A stretch of 64,000 nucleotides of DNA from Paracoccus sp. MA. Lineage in GTDB: Bacteria > Pseudomonadota > Alphaproteobacteria > Rhodobacterales > Rhodobacteraceae. Location: the NCBI RefSeq assembly GCF_020990385.1, contig NZ_CP087598.1, positions 2,325,615 through 2,389,614 on the forward strand, in the 5' to 3' direction. The notes below the pieces were generated by a model, which saw only the letters and a list, made by a program, of their open reading frames with translations, did no database searches and had not been told where the DNA came from. Below, piece by piece: positions 9,451 to 17,980 of this stretch. Each line of letters begins with the position of its first letter. The stretch's first letter is position 1. The position numbers and the translations under genes were made by a program.

Positions 9451-10404
9451 ATGTCGCCAAAATCGCCGCTGCACCTGACCTTCCTGCTGTTCGACGGCTT
9501 CTCGAACATGGTGCTGGCCAGCGCCATCGAGCCCCTGCGGGCGGCGCGCGACCTGTCGGGGCGGCGGCTGTTTTCCTGGCAGGTCGCTTCGCTGGACGGC
9601 GGGGCGGTGACCAGTTCCTCGCGGCTGGCGATCTCGGTCGATCTGCCGCTGGAACGGGTGGGGGCGACGGATGCGCTGATCCTGGTTTCGGGCTATGGCA
9701 TGCGCGACCACCTGCAGCGCGATTCGGCGCAGGCGGTGCTGCGCAAGGCGCGGGGGCTGCCGGTGGTGGGGGGCCTTGATACCGGCGCGTGGCTGCTGGC
9801 CCGCATGGGCCTGCTGGCCGGGCGCCGGGCCGCGATCCACTGGATGGAGCGCGGGGCACTGGCCGAGGCTTTCCCCGAAATCACCGTGGTGGCGGACCCC
9901 TATGTCGCGGATGGCAACATCGTCACCTGCGGCGGCGCGCAAAGCGTGCTCAGCTGGTCGCTGGACCTGATCGGCGCGCAGGCGGGCGAGGCGCTGCGCT
10001 TCGACGTGGCGAACATGTTCGGCCGGGTGATGGGCCGCAGCACCGATCCGGTGGAATGGCAATTGCCCAGCCGCATGACCGACAGCGCGCTGCCGCCGTC
10101 GCTGCAGCGCGCCATCGTCGCCATGCGCGAGACCGCCGAACAGCCCTTGCCCCTGCCCCGCATCGCCGAGCGCGCGGCGCTGTCGCCGCGCAGCATGGAC
10201 CGGCTGTTCCATGCCCATCTGGGCCTGTCGGCCGGCGGCTATTACCGGCAGATCCGGCTGTCCCATGCCCGGGCGCTGGCCTTGGAGACCAAGCTGACGC
10301 TGGGCGAGATCGCCTCGCGCACCGGGTTTTCGTCGCCCGCCACGCTGGCGCGCGCCTATCGCAAGCAGTTCGGAGAAACCGTGCGCAAAAGCGCGGCGGG
10401 CTGA
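9451..10404 (+). CDS. GlxA/CdhR-type AraC-family transcriptional regulator
   Basis: A 317-residue regulator with an N-terminal DJ-1/PfpI-like amidotransferase-fold sensing domain (about 8-180) and a C-terminal AraC-type double helix-turn-helix (about 225-315; LGEIASRTGFSSPATLARAYRKQF is the second helix-turn-helix region). Regulators of this kind (CdhR, GbdR) control carnitine and glycine betaine genes. It faces away from the BKACE gene with an 86-base intergenic region that must hold both promoters. I take the ATG at 9451; a TTG two codons upstream is in frame. Confidence 0.88.
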   Translation: MSPKSPLHLTFLLFDGFSNMVLASAIEPLRAARDLSGRRLFSWQVASLDGGAVTSSSRLAISVDLPLERVGATDALILVSGYGMRDHLQRDSAQAVLRKARGLPVVGGLDTGAWLLARMGLLAGRRAAIHWMERGALAEAFPEITVVADPYVADGNIVTCGGAQSVLSWSLDLIGAQAGEALRFDVANMFGRVMGRSTDPVEWQLPSRMTDSALPPSLQRAIVAMRETAEQPLPLPRIAERAALSPRSMDRLFHAHLGLSAGGYYRQIRLSHARALALETKLTLGEIASRTGFSSPATLARAYRKQFGETVRKSAAG

Positions 10405-10408
10405 CGCC

Positions 10409-10669
10409 TTACCACAGATGCCGGCGCAGCGCGTCGCCTTCCTGCGGCGGGGCGGCCGTGTCGCTGCGCGTGTCGGCGACACCGATGTCGCGCAGCAGAT
10501 GCGCCGGCAGATCGGCCAGCGCCTTGCGGGTCGCGGGATGGTCCAGCGCCGCCATGCGCCCCTCGCATGGCGATAGGCTGGGCTTATCCCGGCGCAGCAC
10601 ACCGAAAAGCAGCCGGGTCAGGCCCGGCAGGAAGGGGCGTTGGCGATCGCATACGGAATTATCGGACAT
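10409..10669 (-). CDS. DUF1127 small protein
   Basis: An 86-residue protein with a DUF1127 domain in its second half: the family pattern is seen in RKALADLPAHLLRDIGV. DUF1127 proteins are small, basic and in several alphaproteobacteria bind RNA or respond to stress; the role here is unknown. A GGAGGG ribosome binding site lies 6-7 bases upstream of the ATG at 10669, which excludes the longer in-frame start at 10693. The gene converges on the GlxA-type regulator with 4 bases between stops. Confidence 0.75.
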   Translation of the reverse strand: MSDNSVCDRQRPFLPGLTRLLFGVLRRDKPSLSPCEGRMAALDHPATRKALADLPAHLLRDIGVADTRSDTAAPPQEGDALRRHLW

Positions 10670-10773
10670 TTTTGCCCTCCTTTCGGTGGTCATGGTTGAT
10701 CCACGCTTCGATCATGCTAGGTTTCCACGGCAATGACCAACAAAGCCTCGGCAAGCATCCATAAGGCAGGCTT

Positions 10774-11658
10774 ATGTCGATTCCCCCGCTTGCCGCCCTG
10801 CGCGCCTTCGAGGCGGTGGCGCGGCACCTGAACTTCACCCGCGCCGCCGAGGAACTGGGCATGACCCAGGCCGCGGTCAGCTATCAGATCCGTTTGCTCG
10901 AGGAACGGCTCGGCACGCCGCTGTTCCTGCGCAAGCCGCGCGAGATCGTGCTGACCGAGACCGGGGCGCTGTTCGCCCGTCCGACCATCGACGCCTTCGA
11001 CATGCTGCGCGAAGCCTTTGCCGACCCCTCGGCGGATTCGGTCTCGACCCTGTCGATCTCGACCGTGCCGACCTTTGCCGGGGCCTGGCTGTCGCCGCGG
11101 CTGGGCAAGTTCCAGATGAACCACCCGAACCTGGCGGTGCGGCTGGAGACCAGCGACAATCTGGTCGATTTCGGGCGCGAGGACATCACCGTCGCCATCC
11201 GCGCCGGCGAGGGCGGCTGGCCGGGGGTCGAGGAGCATTTCCTGATGCCCATCGAATACACCCCCATGCTGTCGCCGGCGCTGGCCAGGAAGCACGAGCT
11301 GCGCGAGCCCGCCGACCTGCTGAAGCTGCCGCTGCTGGACCGGGTGGACCCGAACTGGGCGGTCTGGATGCGCGAGGCGGGGGTGGATTTCTGGGAGGCC
11401 CCGCCCAAGCCCGGCCTGACGCTCTCGACCGACCTGCACGAGGCGCGGGCGGCGCTGGAGGGTTACGGCGTGGCGCTGCTGACGCCGCGCTTCTTCCGCT
11501 TCGAGCTGGCGACCGGCAGCCTGATCCAGCCCTTTCCGCTGGTGGCGCAGAACGGCCGCAGCTTCTGGCTGGTCTATCCCAAGGGCCGCCGCAACCGTCC
11601 TGCGATCCGCAAGTTCCGCGCCTTCCTGCTGGACGAGATCGCCTGCGATCCGGGCTAG
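10774..11658 (+). CDS. LysR-family regulator, GcvA-like
   Basis: A 294-residue LysR regulator. The winged helix is at residues 5-62 (FTRAAEELGMTQAAVSYQIR, then LEERLGTPLF), followed by a type 2 periplasmic-binding-like sensor domain. It resembles the GcvA subgroup, which often acts on nearby metabolic genes, but both neighbours are convergent or unrelated, so its target is not evident. Its stop overlaps the PACE gene stop by 4 bases. Confidence 0.88.
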   Translation: MSIPPLAALRAFEAVARHLNFTRAAEELGMTQAAVSYQIRLLEERLGTPLFLRKPREIVLTETGALFARPTIDAFDMLREAFADPSADSVSTLSISTVPTFAGAWLSPRLGKFQMNHPNLAVRLETSDNLVDFGREDITVAIRAGEGGWPGVEEHFLMPIEYTPMLSPALARKHELREPADLLKLPLLDRVDPNWAVWMREAGVDFWEAPPKPGLTLSTDLHEARAALEGYGVALLTPRFFRFELATGSLIQPFPLVAQNGRSFWLVYPKGRRNRPAIRKFRAFLLDEIACDPG

Positions 11659-12119
11659 GCCGGCTGGCGGCGCCCGTGACCCCGCCCGCGACCCTGCGGC
11701 GCGGCAGGCAGGGGGAAGATCCGGTCATAGGCGATGTTGAAGACGAAGTTGTAGACCAGATAGAAGGCCACGATGAACAGGTCGAGCAGCAGCGTCTGCC
11801 ACAGCGTCATGCCCAGATACCAGGCCATCGGCGGCAGCAGCATGACCAGCAGGCCCAGCTCGAACAGCGCGGTATGCAGCAGCCGGTGACGCAGCGACTT
11901 GCCGACATGGCCGACCCAGCGCCGCATGGCGTGGTCGAAGCCCAGGTTGAAGACAAAAGTCCAGACCGTGGCCAGCGTCGCCGCGCCGACGCCGACGACG
12001 CCCATGTCGAACACCGGCTTGTCATAGATCCAGGCGGCCAGCGGGGTGACGATCGCCAGGCCGATCAGCTCGAAGCTCACCGCGTGGCGGACCCGGTCCG
12101 GGAAACTGCGCATCGTCAT
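11655..12119 (-). CDS. PACE-family multidrug efflux transporter
   Basis: A 154-residue inner-membrane protein with two tandem bacterial transmembrane pair domains, four helices in all. Family features are an acidic residue in the first helix (SFELIGL, Glu17, matching the functional Glu of AceI), the PVFDMGVVGVG loop and the repeat FNLGFDHAMRRW / FNIAYDRIFPL. PACE pumps expel biocides such as chlorhexidine, or polyamines, using the proton gradient. A LysR regulator diverges from it across 83 bases containing a clear palindrome, the typical AceI/AceR arrangement. Confidence 0.9.
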   Translation of the reverse strand: MTMRSFPDRVRHAVSFELIGLAIVTPLAAWIYDKPVFDMGVVGVGAATLATVWTFVFNLGFDHAMRRWVGHVGKSLRHRLLHTALFELGLLVMLLPPMAWYLGMTLWQTLLLDLFIVAFYLVYNFVFNIAYDRIFPLPAAPQGRGRGHGRRQPA

Positions 12120-12151
12120 CGTGATTCCTCATCGTTGCTTGCTGCGCTTTC

Positions 12152-12183
12152 TATCTGTATTTTCCAGAATACAAAGTTAGATA
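12152..12183. promoter_or_regulatory. Probable LysR operator between PACE pump and its regulator
   Basis: A nested inverted repeat in the divergent intergenic region: inner arms TGTATT (12156-12161) and AATACA (12168-12173) with a 6-base spacer, inside outer arms TATCT (12152-12156) and AGATA (12179-12183). It sits 19 bases before the LysR ATG at 12203. Such interrupted dyads, including T-N11-A, are the standard form of LysR binding sites. I infer that the adjacent regulator binds here to control both itself and the pump. Confidence 0.6.
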
Positions 12184-12202
12184 CCATCGGATTTGCAGAT
12201 AG

Positions 12203-13108
12203 ATGACCGTCACGCTGGACCAGCTGGAAGCCTTTGTCGCCGCCGCGCAGCACGGCTCGTTCTCGGCCGCCGGCCGGGCGCTGCGCAAGGCGCAGTCGGC
12301 GATCAGCACCCAGGTCTCGAATCTCGAGGACGACCTGGGCGTGGCGCTGTTCAGCCGCGAAGGACGCAACCCGGTGCTGACGCCCGCGGGCGAGCGGCTG
12401 CTGGCCGAGGCCCGCGTGGTGCTGGACCGCCGCGAGCACCTGATCGGCGTCGCCGCCAGCCTGACCGCGCATGTCGAGCACCGGCTGGTCGTCGCCATCG
12501 ACGAGCTTTATCCCGAAGAGCCGCTGGCGACGCTGTTCGCCGAATTCGCCGCGCGCTTCCCGCATGTCGAGCTGGAGCTGCTGTTCCCGATGATGGAGGA
12601 TGTCAGCCGGCTGGTGCTGGACGGCAAGGCCGATATCGGCGTGATGTGGCGGCAAGAGGTGCTGCCGACCGAGATCGCCTTCCACACGCTGGGCTGGGTG
12701 CCGCTGAAGCTGGTCTGCGGCAAGGACCACCCGCTGGCCCATACGGTGGTGGACTGGGAGGACTTGAAGCGCCACCGCCAGCTGATGGTCGCGGTGCGCA
12801 GCGAGGGACCGGAAAAGCAGCGCCTGCGCACGGCGGCCGAGGTCTGGTGGGTGGAAAGCCACTGGGTGATCCTGCAACTGGTGCGCCGCGGCATCGGCTG
12901 GGCGCTGGTGCCCGACCACATCATCGAGGAATCGCCGGTGCGGGACGATCTGGTCACCCCGGCGCTGCAATTCGACGGCGCCGACTGGCCGGTGGCGCTG
13001 GAACTGGTCTGGCACAAGCAGCGCCCCAGCGGCCCGGCCGCGCGCTGGCTGCGCGAACGCTTTGCCGCCATGCGGATCAGCGGCTTTCCGGCCCCGGGCG
13101 CCGGCTAG
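12203..13108 (+). CDS. LysR-family regulator, AceR-like by position
   Basis: A 301-residue LysR protein: winged helix at 1-60 (SFSAAGRALRKAQSAISTQV, then LEDDLGVALF) and an effector-binding domain after about residue 85. It is divergent from the PACE efflux gene with a palindrome between them, so it is probably that pump's drug- or polyamine-responsive activator. It ends 5 bases before the convergent PhnE-like permease gene. Confidence 0.88.
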   Translation: MTVTLDQLEAFVAAAQHGSFSAAGRALRKAQSAISTQVSNLEDDLGVALFSREGRNPVLTPAGERLLAEARVVLDRREHLIGVAASLTAHVEHRLVVAIDELYPEEPLATLFAEFAARFPHVELELLFPMMEDVSRLVLDGKADIGVMWRQEVLPTEIAFHTLGWVPLKLVCGKDHPLAHTVVDWEDLKRHRQLMVAVRSEGPEKQRLRTAAEVWWVESHWVILQLVRRGIGWALVPDHIIEESPVRDDLVTPALQFDGADWPVALELVWHKQRPSGPAARWLRERFAAMRISGFPAPGAG

Positions 13109-13112
13109 GACC

Positions 13113-14672
13113 TCAGCAGAAGGGCCGGGTCGAGACGGCGCCGACCTTCAGCCGCCGGCGCAGCGCGCGAGAGGCCCAGTCGGCCAGCGCCGTCAGCAGG
13201 ATCATCGCCACCACCAGCAGCGCGGCGCGATCGAAGCGCAGCGTGGCGATGGCGCTGTCCACGTAAAAGCCCAGCGTGGCGATGCCCAGGATGCCCAGGA
13301 TCATGCTTTCGCGCAGGATGATCTCGCCGCGATAGAACAGATAGGCGATGAGCCCGGAGGAAACGCGCGGCACCAGCTCATAGGCATAAAGCCCGGCCCC
13401 GCCCGGCCGGTCGGGGCGCAGGGTCGGGACCATGCCCTCGGCCTGCCGCCCGACCAGATGGGCGATGATGGCGCCGTTGTGCAGCCCCAGCGCCAGCACC
13501 GCCGGCAGCATCGAGGGGCCCAGCACCTGCACGCCGACAAAGACCAGCATGTATTCCGGGGTCGAGCGCATGATCACCAGCGCCACATGGCCCAGCCCGG
13601 CGCCGATCCGGCCGGCCAGCGCGGTGACGATCAGCGGGAATGCCACAAGCGCGACGATGCCGCACAGCACGAAGGCCAGATAGCTGACCAGCACCGTGGC
13701 CCAGGCCCCCGGCAGGACCTGCTGCGAGACGAGCCGCCAGAGCCAGTCGCCGAAGGCGCCCCAGGTCCCCGCCGCCGTCAGGTCGGCGCCGCGCAGCGGC
13801 GCGGGCACCATGTCCACCGCCAGAAGCTGCCACAGCCCGAAGCCCGAGACCTGGCCCGGCGACAGCGCGGCAAGATAGGCCAGCGCCCCCAGCACATAGA
13901 GCGGCACCAGCCGCCGCCGCAGCCACAGCGACTGGCTGATGATCAGCGCATAGGTCAGCAGCAGCACCGCCGCCGCGCCGTCGTAGCGGCCCTGCTTGAA
14001 CAGCGTGTCGAGCTCGAAGCCCAGGGTCGGCAGGCCGACGAAGCCCAGCACCGCGCTGGAGCGGATGCCGCATTCGATGCGATAGCAGAAATAGCTCCAG
14101 AAGGCCGGCAGGCTGGGCACCAGCTTGGCATAGATCAGCCCGGACAGCGTCAGGCCGCGCCCCGGCAGGGCATCGCGCGGGGCGGGGTCGGCCTCGTCCA
14201 GGATCTCGCCGAAGACCTTGGCGAAGATGCCGCTATAGGACAGGGCCAGCGCCATCACCGCCGCGATGGCCACCGGGCCGGTCACGGTGATGATGAACAG
14301 CGCCCAGATCAGCTCGTGCACGCTGCGCAGGCAAAGCGAAAGCACCCGGACCGCCCGCCAGTTCCAGGCCAGCGCCATGGCGAAGCCCGCCGCGGCGCCG
14401 ATGGCGACCCCGCCGAAGGCCACGGTCAGCGTCAGCAGCATTGCCTGGCCCAGATTCTCCAGCGCCAGGAAATCGGGACGCGCGAAGCCCAGCGCCAGCG
14501 CCTTCAGCACCGCCCCGGGCGAGGGCGCGCTGACCTGCAGATCGGCCGCGAACAGCGCCAGCGCCGCCAGCGTCAGCGCGATCCACACCACCTGCAGCCG
14601 CCGCAGCGGCCTGTCGCGCCGGCGCGGCCGCGGCGGCTCAAGCGGCGTAGAGACGGTCGATGTCGGAGGCAT
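13113..14672 (-). CDS. PhnE-like ABC permease, two fused permease domains
   Basis: An inner-membrane permease of 519 residues, about twice the usual PhnE length because two BPD_transp_1 domains are joined: one roughly 70-265 and one roughly 300-510. Both halves end with the same type of segment (SGLIYAKLVPSLPAFWSYFCYR and YAYELVPRVSSGLIAYLFYR), showing an internal duplication. The start overlaps the ATPase gene by 35 bases. The substrate is probably an oxyanion; with selA upstream I favour selenate or selenite over phosphonate. Confidence 0.85.
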   Translation of the reverse strand: MPPTSTVSTPLEPPRPRRRDRPLRRLQVVWIALTLAALALFAADLQVSAPSPGAVLKALALGFARPDFLALENLGQAMLLTLTVAFGGVAIGAAAGFAMALAWNWRAVRVLSLCLRSVHELIWALFIITVTGPVAIAAVMALALSYSGIFAKVFGEILDEADPAPRDALPGRGLTLSGLIYAKLVPSLPAFWSYFCYRIECGIRSSAVLGFVGLPTLGFELDTLFKQGRYDGAAAVLLLTYALIISQSLWLRRRLVPLYVLGALAYLAALSPGQVSGFGLWQLLAVDMVPAPLRGADLTAAGTWGAFGDWLWRLVSQQVLPGAWATVLVSYLAFVLCGIVALVAFPLIVTALAGRIGAGLGHVALVIMRSTPEYMLVFVGVQVLGPSMLPAVLALGLHNGAIIAHLVGRQAEGMVPTLRPDRPGGAGLYAYELVPRVSSGLIAYLFYRGEIILRESMILGILGIATLGFYVDSAIATLRFDRAALLVVAMILLTALADWASRALRRRLKVGAVSTRPFC

Positions 14673-15297
14673 TCTGCTCGCCCGTGCGCAGGTCGAAGAT
14701 GATACGCCGGTCCTTCAGCCCGACCAGCCGGGTGCAATGCGCCAGCGCCAGCCCGATATCGTGCAGCGAGATCACGCTGGTCGGAAAGCGCGACAGCAGC
14801 GCCCGCAGCACCTCGGGCGCCTGCATCTCGTCCAGCGCCGAGACCGGCTCGTCCGCCAGCAGGAAGCCGCCGCCGGCATGGATGGCGCGGGCCACCGCCG
14901 TGCGCTGGCGCTGGCCGCCCGACAGCCGCTCGACCGGGCGGTCGAGCAGCGGCTCCAGCCCCAGCTCGCGCGCCAGCGCCGCCACCTCGGCCCGGTCGCG
15001 GCGAAAGGGGCGCAGCAGCGTGACCAGATTGTAGAAGGCCGAATGCCGGTGCAGCCGGCCCATATGGACGTTGTGGAACAGGCTCAGCTGCGGCACCAGC
15101 CCGTTTTCCTGCGGCACCAGCGCCACATCCTCGCCCGCCGCCATGGCGCTGTCGCGGATCGCCGCCAGCAGGGTGGATTTACCAGCCCCGCTGCGGCCAA
15201 GCAGCGCCACCCGCTCGCCGGGCCGGATCGCCAGCGTCACGTTCTCCAGCACCACGGTCGGGCCGTAGGCCAGCGTCTGCCCGCGCAGTTCCACCAT
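14638..15297 (-). CDS. PhnC-like ABC transporter ATPase
   Basis: A 219-residue ABC ATPase with Walker A GRSGAGKST, signature LSGGQRQRTAVA, Walker B LADEP and the H-loop SLHDIG. It resembles PhnC, the ATPase of phosphonate/oxyanion importers, although it is shorter than typical PhnC (about 250-260). It lies between the binding protein (9 bases upstream) and the double permease (overlapping). Confidence 0.87.
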   Translation of the reverse strand: MVELRGQTLAYGPTVVLENVTLAIRPGERVALLGRSGAGKSTLLAAIRDSAMAAGEDVALVPQENGLVPQLSLFHNVHMGRLHRHSAFYNLVTLLRPFRRDRAEVAALARELGLEPLLDRPVERLSGGQRQRTAVARAIHAGGGFLLADEPVSALDEMQAPEVLRALLSRFPTSVISLHDIGLALAHCTRLVGLKDRRIIFDLRTGEQNASDIDRLYAA

Positions 15298-15306
15298 CAG
15301 CCGGCC

Positions 15307-16185
15307 TCAGTCCAGCAGGTCGAGCTGCCGGGCGACCTCTTCGATGGGCTCATAATCCGCGTTGCTGGCGGGGATGAACTTGCTGCGCGGAAAGGCACCG
15401 AGAATCTCCGGATCGTCCATGCCGAGGATCGCCGCTTTCAGCCGCTCGGTAAAGCCTGCGCCGAACCGGTCGTCGGCGTCGCCGCGCAGGGTGAAGTTGT
15501 AGTCGGGATAGGAGGGCGTGCGCCAGATGACCGGAACTTCGGCGGGATCGACCTGGCCCTTGGCCACCATGTCGTCATAGGCGGTGAAGTTGACCGCGCC
15601 GATCTCGTAGGCGCCGCTCTGCACCAGCTCGACGGTCTTGGTGTGATCGCCGGAAAAGCCGACCCGGGAAAAGAACACCTCGGGCGCCATGCCGGTGTTG
15701 CGCCGGATCTCGTATTCCGGCATCAGCCGCCCCGAGGTCGAGGTCTTGGCGCCGAAGGTGAAGCTGCGTCCCTGGGCCGCCTGCGGGAAATCCGGGCTCT
15801 CGGTCAGGCCGACCGCCTTGTTGGCGATGAAATAGCTGACGAAGGCCGCGTCCTCCTCGCCCTGGGCGATGGCGACCGAGCCGGGCAGCGCCAGCCGGGC
15901 CTGCACGCCCGACAGCCCGCCGAACCAGGCCAGCTGGATCTGGTCGTTGCGAAAGGCCACCACGGCGGCGGGATAGGATTTCACCGGCACGAATTCGACC
16001 GGAACGCCCAGCTTGCCGGACAGGTATTCGGCCACCTTGGTAAAGCGGCCCATCAGCTTCGTCGCGTCCTCGTCCGGGATGGCCGAGAAGCGCAGCACCT
16101 CGGCGGCGCGGCCCAGGCCGGGGGCGATCGCGGCGCAGGCGGCGAGGCCCGCGATGACTTGTCGGCGTTTCAGGCTGAATTCCAT
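15307..16185 (-). CDS. PhnD-like binding protein, putative selenate/selenium oxyanion transporter
   Basis: A 292-residue periplasmic binding protein. The start at 16185 follows a GGAGA ribosome binding site and gives a signal peptide (SLKRRQVIAGLAACAAIAPG, cleaved near GRA-AE); the longer open frame back to 16254 lacks such signals. The mature part begins LRFSAIPDEDATKLMGRF and contains IQLAWFGGLSG, FTFGAKTSTSGRLMPE and FSGDHTKTVELVQSGAYE, which I recognise as the branch of the PhnD superfamily annotated as putative selenate-binding proteins. That branch is named for its linkage to selenium genes, and selA is directly upstream here. Transport substrate has not been shown by sequence. Confidence 0.82.
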   Translation of the reverse strand: MEFSLKRRQVIAGLAACAAIAPGLGRAAEVLRFSAIPDEDATKLMGRFTKVAEYLSGKLGVPVEFVPVKSYPAAVVAFRNDQIQLAWFGGLSGVQARLALPGSVAIAQGEEDAAFVSYFIANKAVGLTESPDFPQAAQGRSFTFGAKTSTSGRLMPEYEIRRNTGMAPEVFFSRVGFSGDHTKTVELVQSGAYEIGAVNFTAYDDMVAKGQVDPAEVPVIWRTPSYPDYNFTLRGDADDRFGAGFTERLKAAILGMDDPEILGAFPRSKFIPASNADYEPIEEVARQLDLLD

Positions 16186-16337
16186 GGCTCGTTCTCCTGT
16201 CCAGGACCGGGTTGCGTCATCTCGTCGTCCCTTGCGGCGCGCCCTCCCTGCCACGGCGGGCGGCCCGCCTCAAGGCGCGGCGCCGGGGGGCTGACCGGCT
16301 TGCCGCCGGCCCGCACTCCGCCGCGCATGGCCCGCAT

Positions 16338-17726
16338 TCACGCAGCCGGCCCCGCGAAGCGCAGCCGGTCGAGCTGGGCCAGAAAGGGCGCCGGGTCCTC
16401 AAGGCAGCGCAGATCCAGCAGGAACTGCCCCCTGTGGATGCGGCCGATCACCGGCAGCGGCAGGTCGCGGAAGGCCCGGGCGATGCGCGCGGCCGAGACG
16501 GCGCCGGTTTCGGCAAAGGCCAGCCCGGCGCTGGGCAGCAGGTCCACGGGCTGGGCGCCGCTGCCGATCTGGCTCAGGCAGTCGACGACCGAGACCTCGG
16601 CCGCGCCCTGCAGCGCGGCGCGGACCTGCGGGCAAAGCCGCTCGGCCAAGGCGCGGATCTCGTCCCGGGGCCGGGTCAGCAGGCGCAGGGTCGGGACCTC
16701 GGCCCGGGCGCGTTCGGGATCGCCATGGCTTTGCAGCGTCTCGGCCAGCGCGGCCAGGATGATCTTGTCCACCCGCAGCGCCCGTTTCAGCGGGTTGGCC
16801 CGCATCCGGTCCACCAGCGCGCGCGAGCCGGCGATGATGCCGCATTGCGGCCCGCCCAGCAGCTTGTCGCCGCTGAAGGTCACCGCGTCGGCGCCGTCGC
16901 GGATCGCCTGCCGCGCCGTCGGCTCGGGCGGCAGGCCGAAGGCGTCCAGATCGATCAGCGAGCCGCTGCCCAAGTCGATCAGGAAGGGGATGCCGTGCCG
17001 CCGGGCCAGCGCCGCCAGATCGGCCTGCGGCACCTCGGCGGTAAAGCCCTCGATGGCGTAATTGCTGGCATGGACCTTCATGAAGGCGGCGGTGTCATCG
17101 TTCACCGCATTGGCATAGTCGCGCAGATGCGTGCGGTTGGTGGTGCCGACCTCGTGCAGGCGGCAGCCGGCGCGGGCCATCACGTCGGGCACCCGGAAGG
17201 CGCCGCCGATCTCGACCAGCTCCCCGCGCGAGACGACGACCTCGCGCCCCAGGGCCAGGGTGTTCAGCATCAGCATCACCGCGGCGGCGTTGTTGTTCAC
17301 CACCGTCGCCGCCTCGGCCCCGGTCAGCCGGCAGATCAGCGCCTCGACATGGCTGTCGCGGTCGCCGCGCGCACCGCCGTCGAGGTCGTATTCCAAGTTC
17401 GTGGCATTGACCATGGCCTGAAAGGCGGCCTCGGCGGCGCGGCGCGACAGCAGCGCCCGGCCCAGATTGGTGTGGTTGACCGTGCCGGTGAGGTTCAGCA
17501 CCGGCCGCAGCGAGGGCCGGGCCTGCGCGGCCAGCCGCCGGGCGCATTCCTCCAGCACGCCCTCGCCCGCCGCCGCATCGCCGCGGCCCGCCGCCATGCG
17601 CCGGTCCCGCAGCAATTCGCGCAGCATCCCGACGACATTGTCGCGCCCGTGATGCGCGATCATTTCCCGCGCCTCGGCCTGGCGCAAAAGCCTGTCGATC
17701 GAGGGAAGGGCGCTGCGGGGGTCCAT
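16338..17726 (-). CDS. selA: L-seryl-tRNA(Sec) selenium transferase
   Basis: A 462-residue PLP enzyme converting Ser-tRNA(Sec) to Sec-tRNA(Sec) with selenophosphate. The N-terminal helical domain (1-75), the [15 protein letters not shown] motif (78-91), [12 protein letters not shown] (113-124) and the PLP lysine in FSGDKLLGG (Lys288) are all present, and length is normal. The ATG at 17726 follows AAGGAT and is preferred to an in-frame start 96 bases upstream. SelB, SelD and the tRNA(Sec) gene are not in this window. The downstream PhnD/C/E-like transporter is on the same strand 152 bases away. Confidence 0.95.
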   Translation of the reverse strand: MDPRSALPSIDRLLRQAEAREMIAHHGRDNVVGMLRELLRDRRMAAGRGDAAAGEGVLEECARRLAAQARPSLRPVLNLTGTVNHTNLGRALLSRRAAEAAFQAMVNATNLEYDLDGGARGDRDSHVEALICRLTGAEAATVVNNNAAAVMLMLNTLALGREVVVSRGELVEIGGAFRVPDVMARAGCRLHEVGTTNRTHLRDYANAVNDDTAAFMKVHASNYAIEGFTAEVPQADLAALARRHGIPFLIDLGSGSLIDLDAFGLPPEPTARQAIRDGADAVTFSGDKLLGGPQCGIIAGSRALVDRMRANPLKRALRVDKIILAALAETLQSHGDPERARAEVPTLRLLTRPRDEIRALAERLCPQVRAALQGAAEVSVVDCLSQIGSGAQPVDLLPSAGLAFAETGAVSAARIARAFRDLPLPVIGRIHRGQFLLDLRCLEDPAPFLAQLDRLRFAGPAA

Positions 17727-17980
17727 GGATCCTTCGGAATGGCGGCGGTTGCGCAGGGGGCCATCTGCGGAAAGGCATTTCACCCCGCCGGCCAGCTTGG
17801 GTTTTGCGCCCTGCCCTGTCAATCCGACCTCTTCGCCCGGTCAGGGGAAATGTCCAGACGGTCGGCCGCATCTTCGGCAGCGCGAGCCGGCGGCCGGTAT
17901 GGTCGCGGCGCCGGACGCCAAGACCGCGCGGATCCTGGTGACGAACGGCGGCCATTGGCCGAAGCCGCCGCCCCGGCGGA

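Noticed and set aside
16186-16337. tRNA(Sec) gene between selA and the transporter
   Set aside because: No cloverleaf, no TCA anticodon arm and no CCA or T-arm consensus could be found there.
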